Position numbers and translations under genes: made by a program. Of a DNA stretch of 51,302 nt, positions 48,081 to 51,302 are shown piece by piece. The notes under the pieces were generated by a model that ran no database searches, had not been told where the DNA came from, and saw only the letters and a list, made by a program, of their open reading frames with translations. The DNA lies in NCBI GenBank assembly GCA_910584435.1, contig CAJUAP010000006.1, forward strand, positions 15,733 through 67,034, written 5' to 3'. Numbering within the stretch: position 1 is the first letter of the stretch; every line of letters begins with the position of its first letter. This stretch comes from an uncultured Acetatifactor sp. (lineage in GTDB: Bacteria > Bacillota > Clostridia > Lachnospirales > Lachnospiraceae).

Positions 48081-48120
48081 AATGATTACAGATGACTATG
48101 AATTGTTTGGAGGGAATGCG

Positions 48121-49158
48121 ATGAATCAGAAATTAGGGAAAGCCAGTATGAAGCCGGAACAGCCGGTGTACATTTTAAATAGTGCCAGTGTTGTGGGAAC
48201 CAAGGAAGGGCAGGGACCTCTGGGGCTGCTGTTTGATAAAGTGGGGGAAGATGACATGTTTGGCTGTGAAACCTGGGAGGATGCAGAAAGTACACTCCAA
48301 AAAGAGGCGGTGGGGCTGGCGCTGGATAAGGCGGGGCTGACGCCGGAGGATGTTTCTTTTCTGTTTGCAGGGGATTTGCTGGGACAGTCCATAGCCACTT
48401 CCTTTGGTCTTGCAGCTTATCAGATACCGCTTCTGGGGGTGTATGGCGCATGTTCTACCTGTGGGGAATCTATGATTTTGGGAACTATGAGCATAGCGGG
48501 AGGATTTGCGGATAAAGTCGTTTGTGTGACTTCCAGCCACTTTGCCAGTGCGGAAAAAGAGTTTCGTTTTCCGCTGGAATACGGTAATCAGCGTCCTCTC
48601 TCGGCTACCTGGACCGTCACAGGGAGCGGCGCATTTATCCTGTCAGGGGCAGCAGGGCAGACCGGACAGGGAAAAGGAAGGCCCAGAGCCCGTATCACTG
48701 GTATGACGGTGGGGAAAATTGTAGATTATGGTTTGAAGGATTCCATGAATATGGGAGCATGTATGGCACCGGCAGCAGCTTCTGCACTGGAAGCCCATTT
48801 TACGGATTTTGCCAGCCAGCCGGGGGATTATGACAAAATTATTACCGGGGATCTGGGAAAGGTAGGGCAGCGGGTTCTGATTGATCTGCTTCGGGATAAG
48901 GGGTATGATATCGCGGAGCAGCATATGGACTGCGGTCTTGAAATATATGACGGAGAATCTCAGGATACCCATGCGGGAGGAAGCGGCTGCGGATGCAGTG
49001 CAGTTACTTTGTCAGCTTATATTTTAAAGCAGCTGGAAGAGAATAATTGGAAGAAAGTATTGTTTATGCCCACCGGGGCATTGCTGAGTAAGACAAGCTT
49101 TAACGAAGGCAAGAGTGTACCTGGAATTGCGCATGCATTAATCATAGAAGCAATGTAA
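48121..49158 (+). CDS. spoVAD: Stage V sporulation protein AD homologue
   Basis: A 345-residue thiolase-fold protein. ATG 48121 lies after TTGGAGGGAATGCG; the frame is open 13 codons further. Family motifs: VYILNSASVVGTKEGQGPLG, FDKVGEDDMFGCETWEDAES, LFAGDLLGQ, YGACSTCGESMI, SSHFASAEKEFRFPLEYGNQRP and the Gly-rich GGSGCGCSAVTLSAYIL. SpoVAD binds dipicolinic acid and, with SpoVAC and SpoVAE, loads it into the developing spore core. Length is typical (about 335-345). Unusually, spoVAC and spoVAE are not adjacent: the neighbours are an SH3 gene and an aminotransferase. No convincing sigma-G promoter was found. Confidence 0.92.
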   Translation: MNQKLGKASMKPEQPVYILNSASVVGTKEGQGPLGLLFDKVGEDDMFGCETWEDAESTLQKEAVGLALDKAGLTPEDVSFLFAGDLLGQSIATSFGLAAYQIPLLGVYGACSTCGESMILGTMSIAGGFADKVVCVTSSHFASAEKEFRFPLEYGNQRPLSATWTVTGSGAFILSGAAGQTGQGKGRPRARITGMTVGKIVDYGLKDSMNMGACMAPAAASALEAHFTDFASQPGDYDKIITGDLGKVGQRVLIDLLRDKGYDIAEQHMDCGLEIYDGESQDTHAGGSGCGCSAVTLSAYILKQLEENNWKKVLFMPTGALLSKTSFNEGKSVPGIAHALIIEAM

Positions 49159-49175
49159 ATATTTTCATTTTCCTC

Positions 49176-49204
49176 TTGTATCCTGGCAAATCTTATAGTA
49201 TGAT
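49176..49204 (+). promoter_or_regulatory. Putative promoter of the aminotransferase gene
   Basis: TTGTAT and TATGAT are spaced exactly 17 bases; the start codon follows about 110 bases downstream. Confidence 0.5.
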
Positions 49205-49316
49205 AGTCGGAGTGTATGATTGTATACGATTATCCGATGATACAATATGAACCGCGGCCAATGAACACAGGCCGGTTCCACAAGTGTTTGCCGGATATAA
49301 AAAGAGGTGGGAAAGA

Positions 49317-50612
49317 ATGAAAGCATATCAGGAGCTTAGTGAAGAGGAATTATTGTCATTAAAGGCAGAGCTGGAAAAGGCATATGAGGAGGAAAAAGCG
49401 AAAGGCTTAAAGCTGGATATGTCCAGAGGAAAGCCTGCTGTGTCCCAGCTGGATATGGCCATGGATTTTATGGACACATTGGATTCGGGCAGTAATATGA
49501 AGGCAGAAAATGGTGCGGATGTCCGTAATTACGGTGTGCTGGAAGGAATTCCGGAGGCAAGGAAGCTGTTGGGCGATATGATGGGGGTTCCGGCTGAAAA
49601 TGTGATTATATGCGGCAATGGAAGCCTGGCAATTATGTTTGATACGGTATCCCGTTCGGTTACCCATGGTGTCAACGGCTGTACGCCGTGGTGCAGACTG
49701 GATAAAGTAAAGTTCCTCTGCCCGGTGCCGGGTTACGACAGACATTTTGCAATTACACAGTATTTTGGAATTGAGATGATTCCTGTTCCAATGACGCCCC
49801 AGGGGCCGGATATGGATATGGTGGAGCAGCTGGTATCAGAGGATGAGAACGTTAAGGGTATCTGGTGTGTTCCCAAATATTCTAATCCTCAGGGGTATAC
49901 TTATTCGGAAGAAACAGTGAAAAGATTTGCCAATCTGAAGCCTGCGGCAAAGGATTTCCGTATCTACTGGGATAATGCCTATGTAATGCATCATCTCTAT
50001 GAGGACAGGCAGGATGAGCTGCCGGAGATTTTATCATTGTGTGAAGAGGCAGGTAATCCCGATATGGTGTTTGAATTCTGTTCCACATCCAAGGTGATTT
50101 TTGCCGGAGCGGGAATTTCGGCGATTGCGGCATCCAAAGCGAACCTGGAAGAGATTAAGAAGAGCATGAGCATAATGACCATTGGATATGACAAGATAAA
50201 TCAACTGCGGCATGTGCGTTATTTTAAAGATGTCAATGGTATTGCGCTTCATATGAAAAAGCATGCGGAACAGATGAGGCGTAAATTTGAAACAGTGCTT
50301 TCAGTGTTGGATAAAGAGCTTACCGGTTTGGGCATTGGGGAATGGACCAGGCCGAACGGCGGATATTTCATATCTTTTGATGCAATGGAGGGCTGCGCTA
50401 AGGCAATTGTGGCAAAGTGCAAAGAGGCCGGAGTGGTACTGACCAGTGCGGGAGCTACCTTCCCTTATGGCAAGGACCCTAAGGACAGCAATATCAGAAT
50501 TGCGCCTACCTATCCCATGCCGGAGGAATTAGCGATGGCTGCGGACTTATTTGTATTATGTGTAAAGCTTGTGAGTGTGGAAAAGGTGCTTGAGAACCGG
50601 CAGGGAAAATGA
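49317..50612 (+). CDS. PLP-dependent aspartate-type aminotransferase
   Basis: A 431-residue fold-type I aminotransferase. ATG 49317 follows AGAGGTGGG; the frame is open 11 codons upstream. The PLP lysine lies in FEFCSTSKVIFAGAG; other points are KLDMSRGKPAVSQLDM, NYGVLEGIPEARKLLG, NGSLAIMFD, VPKYSNPQGYTYS and YWDNAYVMH, and SNIRIAPTYP near the end carries the carboxylate-binding Arg. This matches a group of aspartate aminotransferases distinct from classical AspC (Pfam Asp_aminotransf as I recall). The reaction is likely aspartate/2-oxoglutarate exchange; specificity is inferred. The stop overlaps an upstream in-frame start of the following NUDIX gene. Confidence 0.9.
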   Translation: MKAYQELSEEELLSLKAELEKAYEEEKAKGLKLDMSRGKPAVSQLDMAMDFMDTLDSGSNMKAENGADVRNYGVLEGIPEARKLLGDMMGVPAENVIICGNGSLAIMFDTVSRSVTHGVNGCTPWCRLDKVKFLCPVPGYDRHFAITQYFGIEMIPVPMTPQGPDMDMVEQLVSEDENVKGIWCVPKYSNPQGYTYSEETVKRFANLKPAAKDFRIYWDNAYVMHHLYEDRQDELPEILSLCEEAGNPDMVFEFCSTSKVIFAGAGISAIAASKANLEEIKKSMSIMTIGYDKINQLRHVRYFKDVNGIALHMKKHAEQMRRKFETVLSVLDKELTGLGIGEWTRPNGGYFISFDAMEGCAKAIVAKCKEAGVVLTSAGATFPYGKDPKDSNIRIAPTYPMPEELAMAADLFVLCVKLVSVEKVLENRQGK

Positions 50613-50641
50613 TAAAAGGTGTCAGAGGAAGGAACGGGAAT

Positions 50642-51190
50642 ATGGAAGAATATAAGAGATTGAACAGAGAACTTGTGTGCAAGGGTGCCATTATAGATTA
50701 TTATCAGGACACTATGCAGGTTCCCAATGGAAATGTGGCAAAGTGGGATTTTATAGATCACAAGGGAGCTGCGGCCATGGTGGCGGTGCGTGAGGATGGG
50801 AAAATTCTCATGGTGCGGCAGTACCGCAATGCACTGGAACGGGAGACATTGGAGATTCCGGCCGGGGGGCTGAACGGACGGGAGGAACCTACGCAGACGG
50901 CGGCTATGCGCGAACTGGAAGAAGAGACAGGATATGTTTGTGACCATGTGGAATTGCTCAATTCTATTTATACCACGGTTGCATTCTGCAATGAAAAAAT
51001 TGATATATATCTGGCAAGAGATTTGAAAAAGGGTATACAGCACCTGGATGAGGATGAAGTCCTGCAGGTGGAGGCATATTCTCTGGAAGAGTTGAAGCAG
51101 ATGATATTTGAATGTAAGATTCAGGATTCCAAGACCATATGCGGTATCTTAAGCTATGCCGCAAAATATGCCGGGGCGGCAAAGCACTGA
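50642..51190 (+). CDS. NUDIX hydrolase, ADP-ribose pyrophosphatase type
   Basis: A 182-residue cytosolic enzyme. ATG 50642 follows GGAAGGAACGGG; a frame-extending ATG at 50609 overlaps the aminotransferase stop. The Nudix box is exact: GGLNGREEPTQTAAMRELEEETGY. The upstream MVRQYRNALERETLEIPAG is characteristic of ADP-ribose pyrophosphatases (NudF/YqkG), which split ADP-ribose into AMP and ribose-5-phosphate, with a ~180-residue length as expected. Closely spaced with the aminotransferase gene, probably co-transcribed. The tail FECKIQDSKTICGILSYAAKY is typical. Confidence 0.92.
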   Translation: MEEYKRLNRELVCKGAIIDYYQDTMQVPNGNVAKWDFIDHKGAAAMVAVREDGKILMVRQYRNALERETLEIPAGGLNGREEPTQTAAMRELEEETGYVCDHVELLNSIYTTVAFCNEKIDIYLARDLKKGIQHLDEDEVLQVEAYSLEELKQMIFECKIQDSKTICGILSYAAKYAGAAKH

Positions 51191-51210
51191 GAGATACATA
51201 GACCAAGGCA

Positions 51211-51302
51211 AAGGAAGCCGAAGAGCGCTGAAGCAGAGGACGGGGCAGGGAGGCCGAAGGGCGCTGAAGCAGAGGACGGAGCAGGGAAGCCGAAGGGCGC
51301 TG
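51211..51302 (+). repeat. 36-bp tandem repeat running off the window end
   Basis: Two and a half units of GAAGCCGAAG(A/G)GCGCTGAAG + CAGAGGACGG(G/A)GCAGG. Period exactly 36 bases; the array probably continues beyond the window. No start codon or ribosome binding site is seen. Confidence 0.88.

Overview
The window looks like chromosome from an anaerobic, spore-forming Firmicute, most likely a Lachnospiraceae-type gut Clostridium. The indications are a SpoVAD homologue, strong AGGAGG-type ribosome binding sites, Gram-positive style lipoproteins, LytTR/GHKL signalling of the Agr type, a HelD helicase and family-level matches to proteins common in that group. There is no rRNA, tRNA, phage, integrase, transposase or CRISPR array, so the species call rests on gene content only.

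Layout. 1-7,100: the 3' end of a divergent Hsp70 gene, a DUF5713-like gene, a 1,074-residue J-domain protein whose HPD motif reads NPE, an unknown gene, an Imm51-like gene and a DUF4867-like gene. 7,150-10,470: a HelD-type helicase and an aldo/keto reductase. 10,550-12,660: a GH78 rhamnosidase remnant cut at both ends, followed by a densely folded palindromic region. 12,690-18,920: CapA-like lipoprotein, TcdA, a membrane-anchored trypsin-like protease, an amidohydrolase and FolD. 19,250-26,830: a methyl-accepting chemotaxis protein divergent from a complete oligopeptide-type ABC importer (binding protein, two permeases, one fused double-ATPase). 27,140-31,780: a Uma2-family nuclease, an amidohydrolase and a winged-helix regulator with near-identical promoters, and an AgrA/AgrC-like pair. 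32,060-34,310: a YhfC-type membrane protease, a DUF3887 lipoprotein and two small cytoplasmic genes. 34,340-37,530: an exosortase with a VIT/VWA surface protein that is probably its substrate. 37,740-45,330: ferritin-like protein, NUDIX hydrolase, calcium-type P-ATPase, a nuclease remnant and a GH2 glycosidase. 45,580-51,190: TrpS, an SH3-domain membrane protein, SpoVAD, an aspartate-type aminotransferase and an ADP-ribose-type NUDIX hydrolase.

Two features run through the whole window. First, tandem repeats are unusually abundant: in-frame expansions sit inside Hsp70, CapA, the P-type ATPase, the GH2 enzyme and the SH3 protein, and purine-rich minisatellites fill many intergenic gaps. Second, a palindrome with arms GTAACAGTTCA / TGAACTGTTAC recurs between genes, alone or as the ends of larger nested palindromic elements, the largest being 271 bp at 12,384-12,654.

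The best candidates for little-described biology are the exosortase with its VIT/VWA partner, the Hsp70/degenerate-J-protein locus, and the nested palindromic repeat family. All functional calls come from reading motifs; no database search was run.
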